Of a DNA stretch of 64,000 nucleotides, positions 44,844 to 54,096 are shown one piece after another. The stretch is from Chryseobacterium aahli. Lineage in GTDB: Bacteria; Bacteroidota; Bacteroidia; Flavobacteriales; Weeksellaceae. The translations under genes were made by a program, and so were the position numbers. Position 1 is the first letter of the stretch. Every line of letters begins with the position of its first letter. Where the stretch lies: contig NZ_JALDNB010000007.1 of NCBI RefSeq assembly GCF_022699665.1, positions 124,001-188,000 of the forward strand, written 5' to 3'. Below the pieces are notes generated by a model that saw only the letters and a program-made list of their open reading frames with translations, was not told where the DNA came from and searched no databases.

Positions 44844-46634
44844 ATGTGCGGAATAGCAGGAATCATTACACCTAACGCCAAAAATTATAATCGTGAAATA
44901 CAGAATATGACCGATGCTATTGCGCATCGTGGTCCCGATTCTGCTCATCATGAATATTATGAAAATGCCGCATTAGGCCATCGCCGCCTTTCCATCATCG
45001 ATCTTTCAGAAAATGGAAAACAGCCGATGTTTTCGAATACCAAAAACGAATGCATTGTTCTGAATGGTGAAATCTATGGTTTCCAATCAATCAAAAAACA
45101 ACATGCCGAATATCATTACCGCGGAGGTTCGGATACGGAAGTCATTCTGGCAATGTACCAACGCAAAAAGGAAAACCTGATTCACGATCTTCCCGGAATG
45201 TTTGCATTTGCCATCTGGGATGAAAATAAGCAACAGCTTTTTTGTGCCAGAGACCGTTTTGGTGAAAAACCATTTTACTACACCACCGGAAAAAACGGTG
45301 AATTTATTTTTGCTTCAGAAATCAAAGCCATATTAGCAAGCGGACTCGCCAATACAGAAATCAATCACGATGCACTTTCTCATTATCTGCAATATGGTTA
45401 TGTGAGCACTTATCAGAGTATTTATAAAAACATTCATTCTCTCCCTCCCGCTCATCAGCTGATCTGGAAAGATGGTAAAATTGAAGTGTCAAGATATTAT
45501 AGTCTTCCAAAAAAAGACCGCCAAATCAGTCTTTCTGATGCAAAAGAAGAATTTGTTTATCTCTTGAAAAACGCTGTTGAAAAACAGCTGATTGCCGATG
45601 TGGAAGTCGGAAGCTTTTTAAGTGGTGGCTTAGACTCCTCATCAATTGTTGCGATGGTCCACGAGTTTTTACCTCATCAGACTACCATCAGTTTTGGATA
45701 TGATCATGAAGACAGTGAACTGAAATATGCCAGAGAAATAGCCGAAAAATACAAAACAAAACATATAGAAATCCATGAAAAAAAGGAAGATCTTGTTTCA
45801 GGAATTCTGAAAATCACCCCTTTTTTGGATGAGCCTTTTGCCGACACTTCTACTCTTCCTCAGTTTGAAATCTGTAAAGCAGCAAGAAAAAATTTAACCG
45901 TTGTGCTGTCAGGCGATGTGGGCGACGAGCTTTTTGGAGGTTACAATTTTTATAAAGTTGAAAATGAGCTTAAAAAACATTTCAGCTATCAGAATATAAT
46001 CGCTCAGTTTGGGTTAAAACTTTATCAGAATCTAAAGCAGACTTCTTATATCTCACAGAAAAATGTTCAGTACAGTTCAATCTTAGATTTTCATCAAAAT
46101 GACGTACGAAATTTCTTTAATGAAAATGAAAGAAGGCAATTAGGTATTAATGAAAACTATTCTCAACCTTATAGTTTTACTGCAGATGAAAATTCATTGA
46201 ACGATATTATGCGTACAGATCTGGAGAAATATGTCCCGGGAAATATGCTTGTAAAATCTGATAGAATGGCAATGGCAAATTCTTTGGAAGTGCGAACGCC
46301 GTTTTTAGATATAGATTTTGCAGAATTCTGCATTCAACTTCCGGATCAGCTTAAGATCAATTCTGCGCAAGATAAAGTTATTCTCCGAGAATCGATGAAT
46401 TCTTACTGGACAGAAACAATCAGGAACCGTCGTAAACAAGGCTTCGGATTAGGAATTGAAAATTGGTTTGAAGAAAAAAACCTAATGAATTTTTCTGACG
46501 ATCACCTTAAAAATAAAGACCAAAGGATTTTTAAATATATTGATTTTAATGAAACCCAAAAGTTTTTAAATAAAGATCGAAAACATTGGAATCTTCTGCA
46601 ACTTGCGTTGTGGGCTGAAAAAAATCATTCGTAA
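44844..46634 (+). CDS. asnB: asparagine synthase-type amidotransferase
   Basis: A 596 aa glutamine-hydrolysing amidotransferase. Cys2 of MCGIAGI is the glutaminase nucleophile; HRGPDS and LNGEIYG are intact. The synthetase domain has the ATP-PPi motif SGGLDSSS at 260-267 and SGDVGDELFGGY. It would normally make asparagine, but AsnB-type enzymes inside O-antigen loci can amidate uronic acids, and ugd here provides a uronic acid. Both roles remain open. It lies 38 bases after the GT2 and 3 before a membrane protein gene. Confidence 0.9.
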   Translation: MCGIAGIITPNAKNYNREIQNMTDAIAHRGPDSAHHEYYENAALGHRRLSIIDLSENGKQPMFSNTKNECIVLNGEIYGFQSIKKQHAEYHYRGGSDTEVILAMYQRKKENLIHDLPGMFAFAIWDENKQQLFCARDRFGEKPFYYTTGKNGEFIFASEIKAILASGLANTEINHDALSHYLQYGYVSTYQSIYKNIHSLPPAHQLIWKDGKIEVSRYYSLPKKDRQISLSDAKEEFVYLLKNAVEKQLIADVEVGSFLSGGLDSSSIVAMVHEFLPHQTTISFGYDHEDSELKYAREIAEKYKTKHIEIHEKKEDLVSGILKITPFLDEPFADTSTLPQFEICKAARKNLTVVLSGDVGDELFGGYNFYKVENELKKHFSYQNIIAQFGLKLYQNLKQTSYISQKNVQYSSILDFHQNDVRNFFNENERRQLGINENYSQPYSFTADENSLNDIMRTDLEKYVPGNMLVKSDRMAMANSLEVRTPFLDIDFAEFCIQLPDQLKINSAQDKVILRESMNSYWTETIRNRRKQGFGLGIENWFEEKNLMNFSDDHLKNKDQRIFKYIDFNETQKFLNKDRKHWNLLQLALWAEKNHS

Positions 46635-46637
46635 AAC

Positions 46638-47828
46638 ATGGAAAATATTAGTTTTCTAAACCAATCGATGATAAAGAAAATCTTTGCTTTTTTTGCATTG
46701 GTCTTAATTGGTTTTTATTTTTATTTCGGATTTCAGGAGTTTAATCTGATGAAAATCTGGAATTCATTTTACCAATCCGATTTTTACATCAATTACGAAG
46801 GAGGTTTTGTAAGAAGAGGGTTAGACGGACAAATTATCTACGAGTTCAGTAAAATCACTTCAGTGAATGCGGTGTGGATTCAGAAAACTTATAACCTTTT
46901 ATTTTTCCTGATTTTTGCCGCATTGGTAGGTAATTTTATGTTGAGATACAGACCACCATTCTTCGTCGTATTTTCTACCAGCGTACTTTTGCTCTTTGTA
47001 TTTTATCTGGGTCGTGGAATCAGAAAAGATCATATTTTGTTGGTTTTCTTCTTCTTATCGTGTTTTGAAATTGTAAAAAGAAAGAATAAAACAGTAGCCT
47101 TTATCACCGTCAACCTTTTATCTATCATCGCATCTCTTACTCACGAACTCTATTTTATTGTTTCGTTTTTTCCGATTGTACTGCTTCTAAAGAATTTTAT
47201 ATTTGAAAAGGATCAACTGTCGGAATATTTTAAGTCAGTTTTATTTCTACTTCCATCCATTTTGATTTTCCTGATTATTTTCTTCTTTGGATTAGGAAAC
47301 AGTGATCAGCAAATAGCCATTCTTGCATCCTGGAAACAAATTGGTGTTGAAAATATTTTATTTAACTCAGGTATTTTTGACCGTAGTCTTTACATTTGGG
47401 AGCTTGGTTTTACCCGAAATCAATATATTTCTTTTCTAATAGCCATTATGCTTCATTTAGTTTTTATGATGATTATGATCAGTAATGATTTAAAAAACAG
47501 AAAATTAAAAATCAATTTCTACATACTTATCGGGTTGCAATATAGCGTTTTGCTTTTATTAAGCATTGTAGCCAAAGATTTTTCACGGTGGATTTTCTTG
47601 TGCAATTTTACCACTCTGATTCCTATTTACATTCTGAAAAAGAAAAGTACGTATCAGAGTTCAGAATCAGAAAGTTCATTTTTATTTTTCAAAAAAATGT
47701 ATTGGATTTCCTATATTTTATTTTTCATCAATACAATGCCGCATAGCGGATGGAGTTTTAATGATTATGTGGTATATAATCCTGTGAATCTTGTGTACAA
47801 AATAATAACTGAAAAACCTATCTTTTAG
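46638..47828 (+). CDS. polytopic membrane protein of the polysaccharide locus
   Basis: A 396 aa hydrophobic protein with roughly nine or ten membrane segments (for example residues 15-32, 75-92, 108-126, 150-185, 200-225, 265-285, 300-325, 350-375). A periplasmic loop near residue 55 reads NYEGGFVRRGLDG, a motif I associate with polytopic proteins in polysaccharide clusters. It could be a chain polymerase, a GT-C glycosyltransferase or a flippase; I cannot decide. As export seems to be ABC-dependent, a Wzy role is not required. It abuts asnB and the acyltransferase gene. Confidence 0.6.
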   Translation: MENISFLNQSMIKKIFAFFALVLIGFYFYFGFQEFNLMKIWNSFYQSDFYINYEGGFVRRGLDGQIIYEFSKITSVNAVWIQKTYNLLFFLIFAALVGNFMLRYRPPFFVVFSTSVLLLFVFYLGRGIRKDHILLVFFFLSCFEIVKRKNKTVAFITVNLLSIIASLTHELYFIVSFFPIVLLLKNFIFEKDQLSEYFKSVLFLLPSILIFLIIFFFGLGNSDQQIAILASWKQIGVENILFNSGIFDRSLYIWELGFTRNQYISFLIAIMLHLVFMMIMISNDLKNRKLKINFYILIGLQYSVLLLLSIVAKDFSRWIFLCNFTTLIPIYILKKKSTYQSSESESSFLFFKKMYWISYILFFINTMPHSGWSFNDYVVYNPVNLVYKIITEKPIF

Positions 47829-47829
47829 T

Positions 47830-48840
47830 ATGGCTTCAAATTCTTTACAATGGGTTCATATTTTACGGGCATTCGCTACATTTGCAGTTATCGTTTTGCA
47901 CTGTACAATTGCTTCGGGTAATACATTTGATATTGAAAGTCGTTCATGGCTTACTGGAAGTTTCATCAACAGCAATGTAAGATTTTGTGTTCCGGTATTT
48001 TTGATGCTGAGTGGGGTTTTGCTGCTTGGGAAAAACTATACTTTAAAAGAATTTCTTCAGAAAAGAATGTCGAGAATTATACTGCCTTTCTTGTTTTGGA
48101 GTACTATCTATTTTTTCATGATTTTTCCGATACGCGGTACATTCACTCAAATTGGTTTCGACTATTTCAAGGCTATGAAAGGCGGAACCTGTTATCATCT
48201 TTGGTATGTCTACATGATTATTGGTGTCTATTTATTTTTGCCCATTATTAACAAATGGATTCAGAGAGCAAGTAAAAATGAAATTCTTTTTTACCTTATT
48301 ATTTGGTTCGCAGTATTAATGATTGACCTCCCTGGAATTAACCGCCTTTTTACGAGAATCGACTGGCGTTATTTTTCAGGATTTTTGGGCTACCTTGTTT
48401 TAGGATATTATCTACATAAAAATATTACAGTGACAAAAAACAGATGGGTCTATGCTCTTATTTTTGTTATCGGGAATCTTTTGACTTTTGTTTTAACTTA
48501 TATTACAAGCAAAGAGAGTGGTGAACTCAACAAAACATTTGTCAGCTATCTTACTCCCAATGTAATCTTGTCAAGTCTTGGTATATTTTTATTTTTTAAA
48601 GACCTTGTCTTTAAAGAGAATATCTTTATTAAAATCATCAATATCATCAGTCAGTACAGCTACGGAATTTATTTGTCTCATGTTTTTGCAATGATGATTC
48701 TCCCCAAAATAGGGATTGCTATAACTACAAATTTTACTTTTATTAATATTTTTGCTACCGCTCTACTATCTTTAGCTTTGGCATTAATAATAACATTTGT
48801 ATTAAATAAATTACCTTTAGGAAAACATATTTCCGGTTAG
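47830..48840 (+). CDS. acyltransferase family 3 membrane protein
   Basis: A 336 aa integral membrane O-acyltransferase. The N-terminal WVHILRAFATFAVIVLHCTI block contains the catalytic-type His of AT3 enzymes (R-x10-H spacing), and FRFLF-like QKRMSRIILPFLFWS follows. About ten membrane segments are visible. It would O-acetylate or succinylate the polysaccharide on or across the inner membrane. One base separates it from the preceding gene. Confidence 0.88.
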   Translation: MASNSLQWVHILRAFATFAVIVLHCTIASGNTFDIESRSWLTGSFINSNVRFCVPVFLMLSGVLLLGKNYTLKEFLQKRMSRIILPFLFWSTIYFFMIFPIRGTFTQIGFDYFKAMKGGTCYHLWYVYMIIGVYLFLPIINKWIQRASKNEILFYLIIWFAVLMIDLPGINRLFTRIDWRYFSGFLGYLVLGYYLHKNITVTKNRWVYALIFVIGNLLTFVLTYITSKESGELNKTFVSYLTPNVILSSLGIFLFFKDLVFKENIFIKIINIISQYSYGIYLSHVFAMMILPKIGIAITTNFTFINIFATALLSLALALIITFVLNKLPLGKHISG

Positions 48841-48846
48841 AAAATT

Positions 48847-49755
48847 ATGAGCATCAAGAAAAAAATTTCTTCACAATTTTATTATCTGCAATGGCTTTGG
48901 CAGACCAGAGAAGCACGCTTGGGTTTTCCTAAATATAAAATTTTGAGTCTTGATAAAACAATTGAGAAAATAATACAGGAAAAAATTTCTGTGAGTAGGT
49001 TCGGCGATGGAGAATTCAGGCTATGTCTTCCTCATTATACTCTAGAATTTCAAGAGCAAAGCGAGGAAATACGTAAGAGGCTTCATCAGACTTTAAATTC
49101 TGATCTCAAAAATCATTTGGTATGTCTTCCGGAACCTTTAGCTCAAACAAAGAATTTTGACATGCCTACGAAATATTGGTGGAAAAAGTTCATCAATAAT
49201 TACGGGAAAAGAATTGAACCATTCATAAACAGTGATAAAACCTACGGAAACTCATTTATTACCCGTTTTTATCTTGGATATTCAGACAAATCTGAAAACA
49301 GAATTACTGAAATTGTTTCTCATCTGAAAAAAATCTGGGAACAGCAGGAAATTCTTATCATCGAAGGAAAATATTCCCGTCTGGGTGTCGGAAATGATCT
49401 TTTTGAAAATGCAAAATCGTTGCAAAGAATTGTTTGTCCTCCAAAAAATGCCTTTGATAACTATAATGAGATTTTAGAAGCAGCAAAAAATCATGGTAAA
49501 GACAAGCTCATTCTTCTTGCACTAGGCCCTACAGCCACCATTATGTCATATGATCTTGCGAAGGAAGGATTCTGGGCTTTGGATGTAGGCCATATCGATA
49601 TAGAATACATGTGGTTCCTAATGAATGCGAAAGATAAAATGCCTGTGAAAGGACGTCACGTGAACGAGGCAAACGAGCAGGAATCACTAGAAATTCCTGA
49701 AGAGTTCAGAGAAAAATATTTAAAAGGTATTATTGTAGAAATTAGCAATTCATGA
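48847..49755 (+). CDS. GT-D fold glycosyltransferase (DUF1792-like)
   Basis: A 302 aa cytoplasmic protein with the DUF1792/GT-D hallmark: SRFGDGEFRL, in which Asp54 and Glu56 form the DxE metal motif. Also present are IIEGKYSRLGVGNDLF, RIVCPPKNAFDNY and LGPTATIMSYDLAKEGFWALDVGHIDIEY. Members of this family transfer a hexose in streptococcal glycoprotein and capsule synthesis. It overlaps the next GT2 by four bases. Confidence 0.85.
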   Translation: MSIKKKISSQFYYLQWLWQTREARLGFPKYKILSLDKTIEKIIQEKISVSRFGDGEFRLCLPHYTLEFQEQSEEIRKRLHQTLNSDLKNHLVCLPEPLAQTKNFDMPTKYWWKKFINNYGKRIEPFINSDKTYGNSFITRFYLGYSDKSENRITEIVSHLKKIWEQQEILIIEGKYSRLGVGNDLFENAKSLQRIVCPPKNAFDNYNEILEAAKNHGKDKLILLALGPTATIMSYDLAKEGFWALDVGHIDIEYMWFLMNAKDKMPVKGRHVNEANEQESLEIPEEFREKYLKGIIVEISNS

Positions 49756-50696
49756 AAATCTCCGTAATTATTCCCGTTTACAATGCGGAGGCTTTTCTGA
49801 AAAAAGCTGTAGAATCTGCTTTACAATTTGAGGAAGTTACCGAAGTTGTTTTGGCTGAAGACGCTTCTACTGACGCTTCTTTAGTGCTTTGCAAACAACT
49901 TGCGCAGGAAAACAAGCGTGTGATATTATTTCAACATCAAGATAAAGGAAATCATGGAGCGGCAGAAACCCGAAATTTGGGAATTAAGAAATCAAATTCA
50001 GATTTCATTGCCTTTCTGGATGCAGATGATTATTACCTTCCCAATCGTTTTGATGCAGAAAAGACTCTATTTAATAATGAAAAGATTGAAGGCATTTTCG
50101 GAGCTTTACAAACAGAATTCATTACCGAAAAAGGGAAAGCTGAGTTTCAAGAAAAATTTAAAAACAATGAGTTAACGACGGTACAATATCAGGCTGAAGG
50201 AAACGATATTTTTGAAGGTCTTCTTGGGCTTTCAACGAAAACGTTCGGTTCTTTTTTTCATTTGAATACACTGACTGTAAGACGGTCTTCGCTTATCAAA
50301 TACAATTTATTTTTCAATAAAGATCTTCGGGTGCATCAGGATTCTGATTTTATTATAAAACTCTCTTACCAGTGTCATCTGAAAACCGGAATTATTGATA
50401 AAGCCATTGCTATACGTGGCGTGCATGATGATAACAGAATTACGAAAATCAAACAATATTCTCCGAAATTTTATTCTAATCAATATCAGCTTCAAAACTC
50501 ACTATATCAATGGGCAGCTACAACTCATTTGGAGAAAAAATATCTACACAAAATAAAACTGGATTATCTCAGCTTTAAAACTGCCAATAAAAAAGGGATG
50601 GAAAAATACTTTTTTTACATAATTTATGCAATCCAAAACCCTGAGTTATTGAAAACCAGATACAGATTTCATGCATTAAATCCGCAAATACAATGA
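49752..50696 (+). CDS. glycosyltransferase family 2 (paralogue of 52585)
   Basis: A 314 aa GT-A enzyme: ISVIIPVYNAE at the start, LAEDAST (nucleotide contacts) and FLDADDYYLPNRF (DADD at 90-93). The C-terminal half has HQDSDFIIKLS and AIRGVHDDNRIT. By eye, about 70 of the first 100 residues match the protein at 52585, while the rest differs more, suggesting duplication followed by change in the acceptor part. It is coupled to both neighbours by four-base overlaps. Confidence 0.88.
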   Translation: MKISVIIPVYNAEAFLKKAVESALQFEEVTEVVLAEDASTDASLVLCKQLAQENKRVILFQHQDKGNHGAAETRNLGIKKSNSDFIAFLDADDYYLPNRFDAEKTLFNNEKIEGIFGALQTEFITEKGKAEFQEKFKNNELTTVQYQAEGNDIFEGLLGLSTKTFGSFFHLNTLTVRRSSLIKYNLFFNKDLRVHQDSDFIIKLSYQCHLKTGIIDKAIAIRGVHDDNRITKIKQYSPKFYSNQYQLQNSLYQWAATTHLEKKYLHKIKLDYLSFKTANKKGMEKYFFYIIYAIQNPELLKTRYRFHALNPQIQ

Positions 50697-51766
50697 TCCT
50701 GAAGAAAACAAAACAACTAAAAACTTTATTTTCAGATTTCATAGCCTACCGAAATCACAAGAAGTATGTTCCGGAAAAAGTAGAAAAAGCGGTGCTGGTC
50801 AAGTTTCAGAACCCGCAATTATATCACCGTTTTTTTTATCTTCTTTTAAAATTCTACCATCTTGCAGGCTACACAGTTTATTATCCGATGAACTTGTCGC
50901 TGTTTAGAAATCTCAGGAATAAAGACCGTTACATGGCTTTGCTCCTGCAGGAAAAATACCTCTTGAGTATCACTACCCGAAATCTACCGAAAGAAATCGT
51001 CACCATAACAGATTCTATGTTTAGTGCAGATTATTTTAATGCTTATTTTGAAAATGAAAACAACACAAACGGAAGTTTTCATATTCCAATGAGTTTCCAT
51101 CCTTATATGTATCATTACCAACTCTGGAACGAAGAAATAAAATTGTCAAATAATCGATATAACGCTTTATTCTGCTACGGAAATTTTAATAGAAATGCTT
51201 ACTTAGATATTAAAAGAACGGATTTTAAAGTAACATCAAGAACAGAACTTTTAAATTTTCTGGAAATCGATCCTAATTTTATATCCATTAAATCATCAGA
51301 AGAATTAGAAAATAAAGGAGAAACTCTTAATCAAAAATTAGTTTTTGCTATGCGCGAAAATTATCAGATTGAGATGAAAGACATCAGATCTCATCTGGCA
51401 CTTTTCAATTTTTATCTTTGCTGTCCGGGTGTTGTAATGCCTCTTTGTCATAACGTGGTCGAAGCCATGTCTGTAGGCACCATTCCTATTATTGAAAAAG
51501 AATACGCCGATGTGATGTACCCTAATCTTGAACATCTGAAAAACGCAATTATTTTTAATGATTTGAATGATTTAAAGATGCTGCTTAAAGAAAGATTATT
51601 CGTTCTTTTAAATGATGAGATTTTAGCAATAAGAAAGAATGTTTTTGATTATTACGAAGAATTTCTGAGTCCGACAGGAATGATTAAAAACCTAAATAAG
51701 AATATCGCCGACGGAAAAAAAATATATCTGCAGGCTGAGCACAGAAGTGTGAAATTTAAAAACTAA
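50693..51766 (+). CDS. putative glycosyltransferase (GT-B-like, exostosin-like)
   Basis: A 357 aa protein lacking a clear N-terminal family motif. The C-terminal part contains FYLCCPGVVMPLCHNVVEAMSVGTIPIIEKEYA, which resembles the donor-binding block of exostosin/GT47-like and other GT-B enzymes (a conserved acidic residue followed by a G-TIP-I turn). HIPMSFHPYMYHY and ALFCYGNFNRNAY in the middle are conserved-looking. It is called a glycosyltransferase by these features and by position between GT genes. Confidence 0.6.
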   Translation: MILKKTKQLKTLFSDFIAYRNHKKYVPEKVEKAVLVKFQNPQLYHRFFYLLLKFYHLAGYTVYYPMNLSLFRNLRNKDRYMALLLQEKYLLSITTRNLPKEIVTITDSMFSADYFNAYFENENNTNGSFHIPMSFHPYMYHYQLWNEEIKLSNNRYNALFCYGNFNRNAYLDIKRTDFKVTSRTELLNFLEIDPNFISIKSSEELENKGETLNQKLVFAMRENYQIEMKDIRSHLALFNFYLCCPGVVMPLCHNVVEAMSVGTIPIIEKEYADVMYPNLEHLKNAIIFNDLNDLKMLLKERLFVLLNDEILAIRKNVFDYYEEFLSPTGMIKNLNKNIADGKKIYLQAEHRSVKFKN

Positions 51767-51769
51767 CAA

Positions 51770-52585
51770 ATGAATACTTTAGAAAAATTTAAAAACATTT
51801 TATTTCAAGAAGGAGCTTACAACTATTTAAAAAGAAAACTGAATGTTTCTTACTTAGACAGTAAAACAACATATAATATAAAATATCGTAATAATATTAC
51901 AAAAATAGTCTTGAATAGGGCATTTGGGTACGTGGATATGAAAATTTTCACGGATGGAATTTATGAAAAAGAAATAGTTGATGATATCATCAATGAACTA
52001 TCAGAAAGTAAAGTAATGTTGGATATAGGTTCAAATATTGGACAGCATAGCTTGTTATCCAGTCCTTATTGTAAAAAGATATATGCTTTTGAGCCAATGC
52101 CTCCGGTCTTTAATCAGTTTAATGAAAGCATAAGAAAAAATAAGATAAAAAATATCGAAACATTTAACATTGGAATTGGAGATAAAAAAGAAAACAAAGA
52201 ATTTTACTTTGTTAAAGATCATGCGGGAGCTAGTTCTTTCATTGACAGAAAAAATTCCAATACAGAAAAGATTGTATTAAAAATAGATACATTAGAAAGT
52301 GTTTTAGGTGATACAAAATTTGATGTTGTCAAAATTGATGTTGAAGGATTCGAAGCAGTTGTGATTTTAGGAAATAAAGATATCTTTTTAAAAAATAGAC
52401 CTGTGATTTTCATGGAATTTGACAGACCATCAATCGAAAATAGTTTGAGCTATAGTGCTAATGAATTATTTGATTTTTTTATTGAAAATAAATTTATAAT
52501 CTACAGCCGCACATTATCTAAAGAAATTAACTCCATTGATTTTCAAGATATAAACCAAGATAACTGGATCATAAAACCTATCTAA
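51770..52585 (+). CDS. FkbM family methyltransferase
   Basis: A 271 aa SAM-dependent methyltransferase: VMLDIGSNIGQHSLL (motif I, near residue 83), YAFEPMPPVFNQF (motif II with the FEP signature) and VVKIDVEGFEAVVILG (motif IV, typical of FkbM). Predicted to O-methylate a sugar hydroxyl of the glycan. It ends on TAATG, giving a one-base overlap with the GT2 gene. Confidence 0.92.
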   Translation: MNTLEKFKNILFQEGAYNYLKRKLNVSYLDSKTTYNIKYRNNITKIVLNRAFGYVDMKIFTDGIYEKEIVDDIINELSESKVMLDIGSNIGQHSLLSSPYCKKIYAFEPMPPVFNQFNESIRKNKIKNIETFNIGIGDKKENKEFYFVKDHAGASSFIDRKNSNTEKIVLKIDTLESVLGDTKFDVVKIDVEGFEAVVILGNKDIFLKNRPVIFMEFDRPSIENSLSYSANELFDFFIENKFIIYSRTLSKEINSIDFQDINQDNWIIKPI

Positions 52586-53526
52586 TGAAAATCTCCGTTA
52601 TCACTCCCGTTTACAATGCCGAAAAATACATCAGGCAAGCTGTAGAATCTGCTCTTCAGTTTGAAGAAGTGCATGAAATAATCTTGGTTGAAGATCAATC
52701 CCCTGATAAAGCTCTCGAAGTCTGCAAAAAACTGGCAGAGCAATATGAAAGAGTAAAATTGTATCAGCATCCCGACAAAAAAAACCACGGCGCCGGAGCA
52801 AGCCGAAATTTGGGTATTAAAAAATCTACGGGAGATTTCATCGCTTTTCTGGATGCCGATGACTACTATCTTCCGAACCGTTTTGATGCTGAAAGAGAGT
52901 TGTTTAAAAATGATGAAGTTGATGCTGTTTACGGTGCTTTGGGTGTGCATTATTATTCAGAAAAGGCAAAGGAGCAATATTATTCTTTGTTTGGCGACAG
53001 ATTGACGACCGTCTATAAAAAATATGCTCCCAAAGACGTTTTCCCGGGTCAGCTTAATATGCTCGGAAGTTTTGGACTTTTTAGCATTGACGCTCTAACA
53101 TTTAGAAAAAAACCGTTACTTGAAAAGGTACAGCCATTGTTTAAAACACATTTAAGGTTGCATCAGGATACTGAGCTCCTATTTCGAAGTTCATTTTACC
53201 TCAACTTTTATCCCGGAATCTTGGACAATGCCGTTGCCATGAGAGGTGTGCATGAGAGCAACAGAATTACACAAGTTGATGCAAAAAAAGTAAAACCTTC
53301 AAACACCAGAGTACTATTGTGGAGAGCAGTAAATGAGTGGGCTCAAAGCGAGAAAACGATGTCTGAAGACATAAAACTTCACATCAAAAGAACCCATAGA
53401 AGCTGGGAAATTGCCCAAGCTCCTCTTTTGAAAAAGTGGGGAATGATTGCGAAGTATTTAATTACAGATTTCCAGAGTATAAAATCGGGATTATATAATA
53501 TAAATTTCAGGAATGAGTTATTTTAA
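52585..53526 (+). CDS. glycosyltransferase family 2 (paralogue of 49752)
   Basis: A 313 aa GT-A enzyme with ISVITPVYNAE, LVEDQSPD, FLDADDYYLPNRF (DADD at 90-93) and HQDTELLFRSS. It is the last gene of the 30-kb plus-strand polysaccharide cluster. Its 3' end overlaps the convergent GNAT gene by 9 bases, so there is no room for a separate terminator between them. Confidence 0.88.
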   Translation: MKISVITPVYNAEKYIRQAVESALQFEEVHEIILVEDQSPDKALEVCKKLAEQYERVKLYQHPDKKNHGAGASRNLGIKKSTGDFIAFLDADDYYLPNRFDAERELFKNDEVDAVYGALGVHYYSEKAKEQYYSLFGDRLTTVYKKYAPKDVFPGQLNMLGSFGLFSIDALTFRKKPLLEKVQPLFKTHLRLHQDTELLFRSSFYLNFYPGILDNAVAMRGVHESNRITQVDAKKVKPSNTRVLLWRAVNEWAQSEKTMSEDIKLHIKRTHRSWEIAQAPLLKKWGMIAKYLITDFQSIKSGLYNINFRNELF

Positions 53527-54096
53527 CTTTTTCCCCATTAAGTATTTTTTTTCGAGAATATTATTGATTTCTCTTATAATTTTAAAATTCTTACTCGCGT
53601 AGAATTGCAGTGCAGAATTATTTTGCTCAACTTCAAGTTCGTAATAATCTTTTGTTTTCTTAAGTTCCTGCTCAAATCCTTCCAGTAGTTTTTTTCCGAT
53701 TCCTAATCCTTTGCGTTTTTGATCAACTGCGATATAAACCAATTGTGTTTTTGAGTCTCCCTGCTGAAATCCTTTGGCAAAAAAACTCTGAAAAATATAC
53801 AAGAGATATTTAGGATGCTTAATTAAAGCTAAAAGTGTCTGTTTAATAAAATATGTTTTGTTTTGAGATGTAAAGCTTCCGAACATATCTTCAACATCTA
53901 ATGTTCCGAACACAAAACCATACAATTCCCCATCTTCTTTATAACCTACTAAAACCGTATCATCTTCTTTACGTAAATGATGTAAGTAAAATTTCTCTAT
54001 AAAATCGTTGGTATAAAAATTTATAAGGCTTGGCAAATTATTCTTGTGAATATTGACCACCTCTGTTAAATCTTCTTTGGTAAGATTAAAAATCAT
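53518..54096 (-). CDS. GNAT family N-acetyltransferase
   Basis: A 192 aa GNAT enzyme; the acetyl-CoA motif A is QLVYIAVDQKRKGLGIGKKLLEGFE (about residues 122-146, R/Q-x-x-G-x-G). The C-terminal LEVEQNNSALQFYASKNFKII is the standard motif B. It could acetylate a sugar amine or a small molecule. It is the last gene of the minus-strand cassette and overlaps the FemAB-like gene by four bases. Confidence 0.82.
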   Translation of the reverse strand: MIFNLTKEDLTEVVNIHKNNLPSLINFYTNDFIEKFYLHHLRKEDDTVLVGYKEDGELYGFVFGTLDVEDMFGSFTSQNKTYFIKQTLLALIKHPKYLLYIFQSFFAKGFQQGDSKTQLVYIAVDQKRKGLGIGKKLLEGFEQELKKTKDYYELEVEQNNSALQFYASKNFKIIREINNILEKKYLMGKKLK

